From NCBI RefSeq assembly GCF_000007825.1, contig NC_004722.1, positions 297,501 through 361,500 on the forward strand: DNA of 64,000 bases. The letters are read 5' to 3'. Source of the stretch: Bacillus cereus ATCC 14579. GTDB taxonomy: Bacteria > Bacillota > Bacilli > Bacillales > Bacillaceae_G. The position numbers and the translations under genes were made by a program. This document shows positions 26,684-34,891 of the stretch, piece after piece (the stretch's first letter is position 1; each line of letters begins with the position of its first letter). Below the pieces are notes generated by a model that saw only the letters and a program-made list of their open reading frames with translations, was not told the DNA's origin and ran no database searches.

Positions 26684-26738
26684 AAGTGCTCTCCTTCTTA
26701 TCTTTATGGTTGATAAGAAGGAGAGCACTTTTTATTTT
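26684..26738 (+). terminator. S-box expression platform terminator
   Basis: AAGTGCTCTCCTTCTTATC (26684-26702) pairs perfectly with its inverse at 26712-26730, then TTTATTTT. It overlaps the antiterminator partner of the riboswitch. Confidence 0.95.
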
Positions 26739-26787
26739 ACCTCGAAAGCTCTGCTTCAAGTTTTTACAGCATATAGGAGGGGAAAAA

Positions 26788-27807
26788 ATGATTTCTTTTA
26801 ACAATGTAAGTAAATTGTATGAATCAGCTGGGCAATCTGTTCATGCGGTGGAGGATGTAACATTATCAGTTGAGAAAGGCGAAATTTTTGGCATTATTGG
26901 TTTTAGTGGCGCTGGAAAGAGTACGTTATTACGCTTAGTAAATATGTTAGAGAGACCGACGGCAGGAACGATTTCAATAGATGATAAAGATATTACATCA
27001 TTATCGACGAAAGAATTACGTAAACTGAGACAAAGAATCGGAATGATTTTCCAAAGTTTTAATTTATTTAATTCAAGAACAGTATTTGGAAATATTGCTT
27101 ATCCATTAAAGTTAGCGAAAGTACCAAAGAATGAGATAAAAGAAAGAGTAAATGAACTGCTGAAGTTTGTAGGGTTAGAAGATAAAGCAAACTATTACCC
27201 AGAGCAGCTATCAGGTGGACAAAAGCAGCGTGTGGGCATTGCTAGAGCACTTGCGACATCGCCAGATATTCTTATATGTGATGAGGCAACATCAGCCTTA
27301 GATCCAGAAACAACGACAGAAATTCTAAACTTATTAAAGAAAGTAAATAGAGAATACAATTTAACAATTCTTCTTATTACACATGAAATGCATGTTGTGA
27401 AAGAAATTTGTCACCGTGTAGCTGTAATGGAGAAGGGAAAAGTTATTGAAGAAGGAAAACTGTTTGATGTTTTCACGCAACCAAAAACAAAGACGACTCA
27501 AAACTTTGTACGTTCTGTCATTAATGATCATTTACCGGAAAGTGTTCTAGCGAAAATTCAAAATGGTGGTCAAATTTATCGTCTAACATTTACTGGTGAG
27601 GAGACAGGACAGCCGGTACTATCATATATCGCAAAAAACTATAACGTCGATGTAAATGTACTGTACGGAAATATTATTGAACTTCAAAATGTGCTATTTG
27701 GAAATCTTCTTGTAGAGTTGCAAGGTGAGCAGAGGGAAATTCAAAAAGCATTACAACATCTAAGACTGCAAGTGCAGCTGAAGGAGGTAGAAGCTCATGC
27801 GAGTTGA
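26788..27807 (+). CDS. metN: methionine ABC transporter ATP-binding protein MetN
   Basis: MetN is the ATPase of the MetNIQ importer for methionine. The 339-residue protein has Walker A GFSGAGKST (Lys44), the ABC signature LSGGQKQRVGIARAL, Walker B ILICDEATSALD, and a C-terminal NIL ligand-sensing domain (about residues 265-335) that in relatives allows inhibition by internal methionine. ATG at 26788 has an AGGAGGGG site. A frame from 26686 starts inside the terminator hairpin and is not a real extension. It overlaps metI by 11 bases. Confidence 0.95.
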   Translation: MISFNNVSKLYESAGQSVHAVEDVTLSVEKGEIFGIIGFSGAGKSTLLRLVNMLERPTAGTISIDDKDITSLSTKELRKLRQRIGMIFQSFNLFNSRTVFGNIAYPLKLAKVPKNEIKERVNELLKFVGLEDKANYYPEQLSGGQKQRVGIARALATSPDILICDEATSALDPETTTEILNLLKKVNREYNLTILLITHEMHVVKEICHRVAVMEKGKVIEEGKLFDVFTQPKTKTTQNFVRSVINDHLPESVLAKIQNGGQIYRLTFTGEETGQPVLSYIAKNYNVDVNVLYGNIIELQNVLFGNLLVELQGEQREIQKALQHLRLQVQLKEVEAHAS

Positions 27808-28462
27808 TTGGAGTATATTTTGGCCGCGCATACTAGATGCGACGGGGGATACCCTCTTAATGGTAATTGTAACCCTTATATTTGCTACAATTCTTGGTAT
27901 ACCTCTAGGTTTACTTTTATATGTAACGAGAAAAGGAAACTTTTTAGAAAATAAATGGGTCTTTTCTATTCTTAACATCATAATTAATACAATTCGTCCG
28001 GTACCATTCATTATCTTTTTAGTAGCCTTAAGTCCACTAACAAGAAGTGTTATCGGAACGACGATTGGAACAGCAGCGGCAATTTTCCCGATGACGTTAG
28101 TCGCATCAATTGGTATTGCTAGAATGGTTGAAACAAACCTTGTTTCCGTTCCGAAAGGAGTAATTGAAGCAGCGCAAGCAATGGGCGCCTCGCCAATTAG
28201 AATTGTTTTTGAAATCCTTGTACCAGAAGCGTTAGCACCATTAATCTTAGGTGTCACATTTATGACAGTTGGTTTAATTGAATTTTCTGCAGTTGCTGGG
28301 CTTGTCGGTGGTGGCGGTCTTGGTGATTTAGCAATGACATATGGTTATCAACGTTTTGATACATCAGTTATGTTCGTAACGGTCGTGTTACTTATTATTC
28401 TCGTACAGATAGCTCAAAATTTAGGAAATTACTTTGCGAAAGTCTTGTTACGTAGATCATAA
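27797..28462 (+). CDS. metI: methionine ABC transporter permease MetI
   Basis: MetI is the membrane channel of the methionine importer. The 221-residue protein has about five membrane helices and the permease EAA loop, here EAAQAMGASPIRIVFEILVPEALAPLILG (from about residue 120), which docks onto MetN. It begins inside the end of metN with an AAGGAGG site, showing close coupling, and is followed by metQ after 21 bases. Confidence 0.95.
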   Translation: MRVDWSIFWPRILDATGDTLLMVIVTLIFATILGIPLGLLLYVTRKGNFLENKWVFSILNIIINTIRPVPFIIFLVALSPLTRSVIGTTIGTAAAIFPMTLVASIGIARMVETNLVSVPKGVIEAAQAMGASPIRIVFEILVPEALAPLILGVTFMTVGLIEFSAVAGLVGGGGLGDLAMTYGYQRFDTSVMFVTVVLLIILVQIAQNLGNYFAKVLLRRS

Positions 28463-28483
28463 AAAGGAAGAGAGGAAAAGAAA

Positions 28484-29335
28484 ATGAAGAAAATGAAGAA
28501 AATTTTAGCATTTGCATTATCAGCGATTGTAGGGATTTCGGCGTTAAGTGGCTGCTCGGATGCAGGAGCAAAAGAGAAAACAGTTCGCATTGGTGTAACT
28601 GGAACGGATGGAAACGCTTGGGAAATTGTAAAGAGAAAAGCTGAAAAAGAAGGGATTAAAGTTAAACTGATTGAGTTCTCTGATTACACAACGCCAAATA
28701 AAGCGTTAGCTGATGGAGATATTGAACTAAACTCATTCCAGCATATTGCGTTCTTAGAGCAATTTAAAAAGGAACATAAGTTAGATATTACAGCTGTTGG
28801 TACAACACAAATTGCACCAATGGGTTTATACTCTGAAAAATATAAGAAATCAAATGAAATCCCAGATGGTTCAGAAATTGCAATTCCAAACGATCCAACG
28901 AACCAAGCACGTGCATTAAAACTTCTTGATGCAGCTGGATTATTAAAGCTGAAAAAGGATTTTGGTCTATTTGGAGATCCAAGTGGTATTGCTGAAAATC
29001 CGAAGAAATTAAAAATTACACCGGTTATCGCACAGCAAACACCTCGTGTGTTAAAAGATGTAGCGGCATCAGTTATTAATAACGGTGTTGCTGGTCAAGC
29101 TGGATTAGATCCAGCGAAGGATCCTATTTTCTTAGAAGATCCAAAGAATGAAAATGCGAAGCCTTATATTAATATTTTCGCAGCTCGTACGAAAGATAAA
29201 GATGATCCAACACTGAAAAAAGTAATTGAATTATACCATTCAAAAGAAGTAACAGATGCAATTAAGAAAGAAACAAATGATGGTTCAATTTCAGTAGATC
29301 TTTCACTTGAGGAGCTTGAAAAAATCGTAAAATAA
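28484..29335 (+). CDS. metQ: methionine-binding lipoprotein MetQ
   Basis: MetQ captures methionine outside the cell and delivers it to MetNI. The 283-residue lipoprotein has signal peptide MKKMKKILAFALSAIVGISA, lipobox LSGC and lipidated Cys24. The NLPA/MetQ family body follows (VRIGVTGTDGNAWEIVKRKAEKEG..., then GDIELNSFQH and AIPNDPTNQARAL). It ends the S-box controlled operon. Confidence 0.95.
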   Translation: MKKMKKILAFALSAIVGISALSGCSDAGAKEKTVRIGVTGTDGNAWEIVKRKAEKEGIKVKLIEFSDYTTPNKALADGDIELNSFQHIAFLEQFKKEHKLDITAVGTTQIAPMGLYSEKYKKSNEIPDGSEIAIPNDPTNQARALKLLDAAGLLKLKKDFGLFGDPSGIAENPKKLKITPVIAQQTPRVLKDVAASVINNGVAGQAGLDPAKDPIFLEDPKNENAKPYINIFAARTKDKDDPTLKKVIELYHSKEVTDAIKKETNDGSISVDLSLEELEKIVK

Positions 29336-29704
29336 TGATTGAGTTTAATGGACTAACAGAAGGAACCCCTCCGCTGTTAGTTCGTTCAACATATAAACTT
29401 AACAAACAAACCCTAATTCTGTACCTTCCAATTTTGTATAACGTAGAATCCAATGTTTGTTAAGTAGAGTAATGGACCAGGAGTTTTCCTGGTCTTTTTT
29501 TATGAATGAAAATAGCTAGCGAACAGTAAGGTAATCTGAAAAACCAATTGTTTAGATTGTTTTTTCAGATTAGGCAGAAAACTTTCTTTAAAATAGTATT
29601 CTTTTATGATAGATTTATAAATATAAAACTAGAATTTACATAAAAATCCATCATGGTAAATATACTTATCTATAATGGGTATACAGCTAACGAGGGGGAG
29701 AACG
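29336..29704. other. intergenic region after metQ with three hairpins
   Basis: From left to right: ACTAACAG/CTGTTAGT (29353-29386); a 12-bp perfect repeat ACTTAACAAACA (29397-29408) and inverse (29454-29465) enclosing 45 bases; a true terminator GACCAGGA-GTTT-TCCTGGTC plus T run (29475-29501); and TAATCTGAAAAA (29532-29543) with its inverse (29561-29572). No coding frame is convincing. Confidence 0.6.
29475..29501 (+). terminator. terminator downstream of metNIQ
   Basis: GACCAGGA (29475-29482) and TCCTGGTC (29487-29494) flank GTTT, followed by seven T. Confidence 0.93.
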
Positions 29705-29941
29705 ATGAGAAGACGTAATACGCAAGCGTTCACATTTTTAGCATGGACTTCATTTGTTTGTGCGCTTTCAGGTATGCTAATTGGGATTTATACGTTAGAT
29801 GAAACGCTTAGTGTAAAAGGATACTATTTAATTGGAACATTATTTTTAACGATGTCTTGTTTTGTATTACAAAAAACAATTCGTGATAATGAAGAAGATA
29901 ACGAGAGATTTCCAAAAAATAAACCGTTAGATAAAGAGTAA
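29705..29941 (+). CDS. YiaA/YiaB family two-helix membrane protein
   Basis: A 78-residue protein with two hydrophobic helices (about residues 9-30 and 40-58) separated by a short polar turn (YTLDETLSVKGY), then a charged tail. The spacing and the TFLAWTSFVCALSGMLIGIY pattern fit the YiaA/YiaB (yiaAB) domain. ATG at 29705 follows GAGGGGGAG, a strong site; a frame from 29675 is longer without support. Function is unknown. It is monocistronic with its own terminator. Confidence 0.8.
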   Translation: MRRRNTQAFTFLAWTSFVCALSGMLIGIYTLDETLSVKGYYLIGTLFLTMSCFVLQKTIRDNEEDNERFPKNKPLDKE

Positions 29942-29949
29942 ATTGTAAA

Positions 29950-29974
29950 GAAAGGCATTTGCCTTTCTTTTTTT
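29950..29974 (+). terminator. terminator after the YiaA/B gene
   Basis: GAAAGGCA (29950-29957) pairs with TGCCTTTC (29960-29967) and runs into seven T. Confidence 0.9.
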
Positions 29975-30006
29975 ATGTAAAAATGGCGTAAGTACTCTGT
30001 GTTGAC

Positions 30007-30036
30007 TTGCTTGAAGTACTGAAAATTTGGTATCAT
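30007..30036 (+). promoter_or_regulatory. probable gatCAB promoter
   Basis: TTGCTT (30007-30012) and TATCAT (30031-30036) are 18 bp apart, about 45 bp before gatC. The boxes are moderate. Confidence 0.5.
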
Positions 30037-30082
30037 CAATAGTATTGTAGATTGAACGATATATTATGGAGGTGGCCTAGCC

Positions 30083-30373
30083 GTGTCAAGAATTTCCGTT
30101 GAGAATGTAAAGCACGTAGCACATTTAGCACGTCTTGCAATTACTGATCAAGAAGCAGAAAAATTTCAAAAACAACTAGATGCAATTGTTACATTTGCAG
30201 AACAGTTAAATGAATTAGATACAACAGATGTAAAACCAACAACTCATGTATTAACTATGAAAAATGTTATGCGTGAAGATGTACCAGAAAAAGGTTTACC
30301 AGTTGAAGAAGTATTAAAAAATGCACCGGATCACAAAGATAATCAAATCCGTGTTCCAGCAGTATTAGAATAG
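30083..30373 (+). CDS. gatC: Asp-tRNA(Asn)/Glu-tRNA(Gln) amidotransferase subunit GatC
   Basis: GatC is the small subunit that holds GatA and GatB together in the enzyme that amidates mischarged Glu-tRNA(Gln) (and Asp-tRNA(Asn)). The 96-residue protein has the family start [25 protein letters not shown] and the ending [11 protein letters not shown]. The start is GTG at 30083 after a GGAGGTGG site. It leads the gatCAB operon and is 15 bases from gatA. Confidence 0.95.
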
Positions 30374-30388
30374 AGGAGGGGAATTTCG

Positions 30389-31846
30389 ATGTCATTATTT
30401 GATCATTCAGTATCAGAGTTACATAAGAAGTTAAACAACAAAGAAATTTCCGTTACGGATTTAGTAGAAGAATCTTACAAACGTATTGCGGATGTTGAAG
30501 ATAACGTAAAAGCCTTTCTTACATTAGATGAAGAAAATGCACGCGCAAAAGCAAAAGAATTAGATGCAAAAATCGGCGCTGAAGATAATGGTTTATTATT
30601 CGGTATGCCAATTGGTGTAAAAGATAACATTGTAACTAACGGTCTTCGTACAACTTGTGCAAGCAAAATATTAGCAAACTTCGATCCAATTTATGATGCG
30701 ACAGTTGTGCAAAAGCTAAAAGCTGCTGACACAATTACAATCGGTAAATTAAACATGGACGAGTTCGCAATGGGTTCTTCAAATGAAAACTCAGGATTCT
30801 ACGCTACGAAAAACCCATGGAACTTAGATTACGTTCCAGGCGGATCTAGTGGTGGTTCTGCAGCAGCTGTAGCAGCAGGAGAAGTACTATTCTCTCTAGG
30901 TTCTGATACGGGTGGTTCTATCCGTCAGCCAGCTGCATATTGCGGTGTTGTAGGTTTAAAACCAACTTACGGACGCGTATCTCGTTACGGATTAGTAGCA
31001 TTCGCATCTTCACTTGACCAAATCGGACCGATTACACGTACAGTAGAAGACAATGCATACTTATTACAAGCTATTTCAGGTATTGACCGCATGGATGCAA
31101 CTTCTGCAAACGTTGAAGTTGGAAACTATTTAGCTGGTTTAACAGGCGATGTTAAAGGTTTACGCATTGCTGTACCGAAAGAATACTTAGGCGAAGGTGT
31201 TGGCGAAGAAGCTCGTGAGTCAGTACTAGCTGCTTTAAAAGTATTAGAAGGTATGGGCGCAACTTGGGAGGAAGTATCTCTTCCACACTCTAAATACGCT
31301 CTAGCAACGTATTACTTACTATCTTCTTCTGAAGCATCTGCTAACCTTTCACGCTTTGATGGCGTGCGTTACGGTGTTCGTTCTGATAATGTAAATAACT
31401 TATTAGATCTTTACAAAAACACACGTAGTGAAGGTTTCGGTGATGAAGTTAAACGTCGTATTATGCTTGGTACATTTGCTCTTAGCTCTGGTTACTATGA
31501 TGCATATTACAAAAAAGCACAACAAGTACGTACATTAATTAAGAACGACTTTGAAAATGTATTTGCTAACTATGATGTTATTATTGGACCAACAACACCA
31601 ACTCCGGCATTTAAAGTGGGAGAAAAAGTTGACGATCCAATGACAATGTATGCAAATGACATTTTAACAATCCCAGTAAACTTAGCGGGTGTTCCAGCGA
31701 TTTCAGTTCCATGTGGATTCGGTGCTAACAACATGCCACTTGGTCTACAAATTATTGGTAAACACTTCGATGAAGCGACAATTTACCGCGTTGCACATGC
31801 GTTTGAGCAAGCAACAGACTATCATACAAAAAAAGCAAGTCTGTAA
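30389..31846 (+). CDS. gatA: Glu-tRNA(Gln) amidotransferase subunit GatA
   Basis: GatA is the amidase-signature subunit that releases ammonia from glutamine for transfer to the mischarged tRNA. The 485-residue protein has the Ser-cisSer-Lys triad: Lys78 in GVKDNI, Ser153 in the GGSSGGS loop (151-157) and nucleophile Ser177 in DTGGSIRQPA. It lies between gatC and gatB with short gaps and AGGAGGGG and AAGGAGG sites. Confidence 0.96.
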   Translation: MSLFDHSVSELHKKLNNKEISVTDLVEESYKRIADVEDNVKAFLTLDEENARAKAKELDAKIGAEDNGLLFGMPIGVKDNIVTNGLRTTCASKILANFDPIYDATVVQKLKAADTITIGKLNMDEFAMGSSNENSGFYATKNPWNLDYVPGGSSGGSAAAVAAGEVLFSLGSDTGGSIRQPAAYCGVVGLKPTYGRVSRYGLVAFASSLDQIGPITRTVEDNAYLLQAISGIDRMDATSANVEVGNYLAGLTGDVKGLRIAVPKEYLGEGVGEEARESVLAALKVLEGMGATWEEVSLPHSKYALATYYLLSSSEASANLSRFDGVRYGVRSDNVNNLLDLYKNTRSEGFGDEVKRRIMLGTFALSSGYYDAYYKKAQQVRTLIKNDFENVFANYDVIIGPTTPTPAFKVGEKVDDPMTMYANDILTIPVNLAGVPAISVPCGFGANNMPLGLQIIGKHFDEATIYRVAHAFEQATDYHTKKASL

Positions 31847-31860
31847 GGAGGCGAGCATAG

Positions 31861-33288
31861 ATGAATTTAGAAACAATTATTGGTTTAGAGGTTCACGTTG
31901 AGTTAAAAACAAATTCGAAAATTTTCTCTGCGAGTCCAACAGAATTCGGAGCGGAGCCAAATACACAAACAAGTGTAATTGACTTAGGATACCCAGGGGT
32001 ACTTCCTACTTTAAATAAAGAAGCAGTTAACTTTGCGATGAAAGCTGCAATGGCATTAAACTGTGAAATCGCAACGGAAACGAAGTTTGACCGTAAAAAC
32101 TATTTCTATCCAGATAACCCGAAAGCTTACCAAATCTCTCAATTTGATAAGCCAATTGGTGAAAATGGTTGGATTGAAATCGAAGTAGACGGTAAAAAGA
32201 AACGTATCGGTATTACACGTCTTCATTTAGAAGAAGATGCTGGTAAATCAACGCATACAGCTGATGGTTCATTAGTAGACTACAACCGTCAAGGTATGCC
32301 TTTAATCGAGATCGTATCTGAGCCAGATATGCGTACGCCAGAAGAAGCATATGCATACTTAGAGAAGTTAAAATCAATCATTCAATACACTGGTGTATCT
32401 GATTGTAAGATGGAAGAAGGTTCCTTACGTTGTGATGCGAACATTTCTCTTCGTCCAGTTGGACAAGAGAAGTTCGGTACAAAAGCGGAACTGAAAAACT
32501 TAAACTCATTCACTTACGTACAAAAAGGTCTTGAGCACGAGCAAGTGCGCCAAGAAAAAGAACTGTTATCTGGTGGTATCATCCAACAAGAAACACGTCG
32601 TTATGATGAAGCAACGAAGAAAACAATCTTAATGCGTGTGAAAGAAGGATCTGACGATTACCGTTACTTCCCGGAGCCAGACTTAGTTGAACTTTACATT
32701 GATGATGAGTGGAAAGAAGCAGTTCGAGCTTCTATTCCAGAACTTCCAGATGCACGTAAAGCTCGCTACGTTGCAGAACTAGGCTTACCAGCTTATGATG
32801 CACACGTGTTAACATTAACGAAAGAGATGTCTGATTTCTTTGAAGCAACTGTTGCAGACGGTGCTGATGCGAAATTAACATCGAACTGGTTAATGGGTGA
32901 AGTACTTGCATACTTAAACAAACAACAAAAAGAATTAAAAGACGTTGCATTAACGCCTGCTGGTTTATCTAAAATGGTTCAATTAATTGAAAAAGGTACA
33001 ATTTCTTCTAAAATCGCGAAGAAAGTATTTAATGAATTAATTGAAAAAGGTGGAGACCCAGAAGAAATCGTTAAAGCGAAAGGTCTTGTTCAAATTTCTG
33101 ACGAGGGTACACTTCGTAAAGTTGTAACAGAAATTCTTGATAATAATGAGCAATCTATCGAAGACTTTAAAAACGGTAAAGACCGTGCAATTGGCTTCTT
33201 AGTTGGTCAAATTATGAAAGCTACAAAAGGACAAGCAAATCCACCGCTTGTTAACAAAATCTTACTTGAAGAGATTAATAAGCGATAA
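31861..33288 (+). CDS. gatB: Glu-tRNA(Gln) amidotransferase subunit GatB
   Basis: GatB binds and activates the tRNA-linked glutamate or aspartate. The 475-residue protein has the GatB start LETIIGLEVHVELKT, the FDRKNYFYPDNPKAYQISQ motif, LHLEEDAGKSTH, and a C-terminal YqeY-like tRNA-binding tail (GFLVGQIMKATKGQANPPLVNKIL). It closes the gatCAB operon and is followed by a bidirectional-looking terminator. Confidence 0.96.
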   Translation: MNLETIIGLEVHVELKTNSKIFSASPTEFGAEPNTQTSVIDLGYPGVLPTLNKEAVNFAMKAAMALNCEIATETKFDRKNYFYPDNPKAYQISQFDKPIGENGWIEIEVDGKKKRIGITRLHLEEDAGKSTHTADGSLVDYNRQGMPLIEIVSEPDMRTPEEAYAYLEKLKSIIQYTGVSDCKMEEGSLRCDANISLRPVGQEKFGTKAELKNLNSFTYVQKGLEHEQVRQEKELLSGGIIQQETRRYDEATKKTILMRVKEGSDDYRYFPEPDLVELYIDDEWKEAVRASIPELPDARKARYVAELGLPAYDAHVLTLTKEMSDFFEATVADGADAKLTSNWLMGEVLAYLNKQQKELKDVALTPAGLSKMVQLIEKGTISSKIAKKVFNELIEKGGDPEEIVKAKGLVQISDEGTLRKVVTEILDNNEQSIEDFKNGKDRAIGFLVGQIMKATKGQANPPLVNKILLEEINKR

Positions 33289-33313
33289 TAGTAGTAACTT
33301 TTAAAGATTAAGC

Positions 33314-33343
33314 AGAAAAACACCCGTACATGGGTGTTTTTCT
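33314..33343 (+). terminator. terminator after gatB
   Basis: AGAAAAACACCC (33314-33325) pairs with GGGTGTTTTTCT (33332-33343). The A and T arms allow use from either side. Confidence 0.9.
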
Positions 33344-33346
33344 AGG

Positions 33347-33401
33347 TTAATCAAACGTTTGTTTAAATGAGACAAAATCGTTTAAACAAACGTTTGATTA
33401 A
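33347..33401. repeat. 21-bp perfect inverted repeat
   Basis: A 21-base arm at 33347-33367 containing TCAAACGTTTG is repeated exactly in inverse at 33381-33401, with a 13-base centre. Each arm contains its own palindrome, CAAACGTTTG. It lies four bases after the gatB terminator. It could be a regulator operator or the footprint of a small mobile repeat. Confidence 0.7.
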
Positions 33402-33429
33402 CTGTCAAAAGTGGAAAAATGTTTGTATA

Positions 33430-33451
33430 GCAACTATGGTATGATAGTTGC
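33430..33451. promoter_or_regulatory. small inverted repeat over a possible -10 box
   Basis: GCAACTAT (33430-33437) and ATAGTTGC (33444-33451) flank GGTATG; TATGAT at 33440-33445 could be a -10 box for the dagK leader. No good -35 is visible. Confidence 0.35.
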
Positions 33452-33576
33452 AAAAAGGTGGGAATAATGATAAATCTAAACATAGAGGTTTTTTTCATCT
33501 CATGAAATAATAGATAGTTATTATTCGTTATATGTAAATTTTTATGGAAGAATGGATAGAAATAAAGTGAAACTTT

Positions 33577-33747
33577 AATCAGTGGGAGGTTCATCCAACA
33601 CTGATTATTAGCCCTCACCAATCGGGCATTTACTGCCCGCAAATAGCGGGATAAATTTTGGGGTCAAATAAAAAACCATTGAAATGAATATTTACTTTTG
33701 ATGGACTACACGAATCGGGTTCTTACTGCCTGTTTGAGCGGGATAAA
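33577..33747 (+). repeat. hairpin-rich intergenic repeats (two copies of a GCGGGATAAA unit)
   Basis: AATCAGTG/CACTGATT (33577-33584, 33599-33606) forms one stem. Two related units follow: ACCAATCGGGCATTTACTGC... to GCGGGATAAA (33617-33654) and ACGAATCGGGTTCTTACTGC... to GCGGGATAAA (33710-33747). In copy A, GGGCA/TGCCC and CCCGC/GCGGG share bases, so only one hairpin can form at a time. The tail TAGCGGGATAAA also occurs alone at 25601-25612. No gene is convincing in 33289-33777. Confidence 0.55.
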
Positions 33748-33777
33748 AGAAGGATAGCAAGATGAGAGGAGGTAGGC

Positions 33778-33849
33778 ATGGGAATACTGAATAGAAGTTC
33801 AGTATGTTCTTTTTCGATACATAAAGAAATTTCCTGTGCTAATAAATGA
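33778..33849 (+). CDS. 23-residue upstream ORF coupled to dagK
   Basis: ATG at 33778 follows GAGAGGAGGT, one of the best ribosome binding sites in the area. It opens a 23-codon frame (MGILNRSSVCSFSIHKEISC + ANK) whose TGA (33847-33849) overlaps the dagK ATG at 33846. dagK itself has no ribosome binding site, so its translation probably depends on ribosomes finishing this frame. A hairpin ATACTGAA/TTCAGTAT (33784-33805) followed by GTTCTTTTTC lies inside it. The peptide resembles nothing I know. It may act only as a leader. Confidence 0.55.
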   Translation: MGILNRSSVCSFSIHKEISCANK

Positions 33850-34751
33850 TGAAGCGAGCAAGAATTATTTATAATCCTACTTCTGGGCGTGAGCTATTTA
33901 AGAAGAGCTTACCAGAAGTATTACAAAAATTAGAACAAGCTGGCTATGAGACATCTTGTCATGCGACAACGGGTCCTGGAGACGCTACTGTGGCGGCGAG
34001 GCAAGCTGCGGATCGTAAGTTTGATGTTGTTATTGCGGCTGGTGGCGACGGTACGTTAAATGAAGTAGTAAACGGTTTAGTTGGGCATGAATTCCGTCCG
34101 AAATTTGGAATTATTCCAGTTGGAACGACAAATGACTTTGCACGTGCAATTGGTGTACCTCGTTCTATTGAAGAGGCAGCAGATATTATTTGCGAAGGAA
34201 AAACAGTGCCATTAGACCTTGGTAGAGCGAACGATACATATTTTATTAACATCGCTGGTGGCGGTCGTATTACAGAATTAACATACGAAGTACCGAGTAA
34301 GTTAAAGACAGTATTAGGGCAGCTTGCTTATTACCTAAAAGGTATCGAGATGTTACCATCATTGCATCCGACATATGTTGAAATTGAGTATGATGGAAAG
34401 TTACTACAAGAAGAAATTACGATGTTTTTAATTACGAATACTCGTTCAGTAGGTGGATTTGAAAAGGTAGCACCGTATGCATCTATTAACGATGGGTTAT
34501 TTGACCTATTAGTACTGAAAAAAGGTTCTATCGCTGATTTAATTAAAGCAGCAACACAAGCACAACGTGGTGAACATATTAATAATCCAAAAGTGTTATA
34601 TACACAAGCGAACCGAATTAAAGTACATTCACCAGATAAACTAATGATTAATTTAGATGGTGAGTATGGTGGAGATGCACCGATGGAATTCGAAAATATA
34701 TATCATTGTTTAGAACTATTTGTTCCTGAACATCAAGAGGATGCCCTGTAA
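33846..34751 (+). CDS. dagK: diacylglycerol kinase DagK
   Basis: DagK phosphorylates diacylglycerol to phosphatidic acid, recycling lipid freed by lipoteichoic acid synthesis. The 301-residue soluble lipid kinase has the DAGK catalytic motif GGDGTLNEV at residues 66-74, the N-terminal IYNPTSG, and VGTTNDFARA near residue 98. In Bacillus it also lies downstream of gatCAB. The start ATG (33846, or 33849 one codon later) has no usable ribosome binding site and overlaps the stop of the upstream ORF, suggesting translational coupling. Confidence 0.94.
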   Translation: MMKRARIIYNPTSGRELFKKSLPEVLQKLEQAGYETSCHATTGPGDATVAARQAADRKFDVVIAAGGDGTLNEVVNGLVGHEFRPKFGIIPVGTTNDFARAIGVPRSIEEAADIICEGKTVPLDLGRANDTYFINIAGGGRITELTYEVPSKLKTVLGQLAYYLKGIEMLPSLHPTYVEIEYDGKLLQEEITMFLITNTRSVGGFEKVAPYASINDGLFDLLVLKKGSIADLIKAATQAQRGEHINNPKVLYTQANRIKVHSPDKLMINLDGEYGGDAPMEFENIYHCLELFVPEHQEDAL

Positions 34752-34765
34752 AGGCATCCTCTTTT
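34735..34765 (+). terminator. terminator overlapping the end of dagK
   Basis: AAGAGGATGCC (34735-34745) pairs with GGCATCCTCTT (34753-34763) and continues TTAC. The left arm is within the last dagK codons. Confidence 0.85.
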
Positions 34766-34891
34766 ACTTTGTTAAAATGAATTGTAAATTGGGAGTTAGT
34801 TTGATTTTTATGGTATTTTTACAATTCTTTTATTTTACATCCATATTTTATTGATACACTGGAGGAGATAAGAAACGAGAGGTAGGATGCT

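Noticed and set aside
33382..33642. 86-codon minus-strand frame overlapping the repeats after gatB
   Set aside because: It runs through the 21-bp inverted repeat and the GCGGGATAAA repeat unit, has no ribosome binding site and looks like a frame created by repeat sequence.
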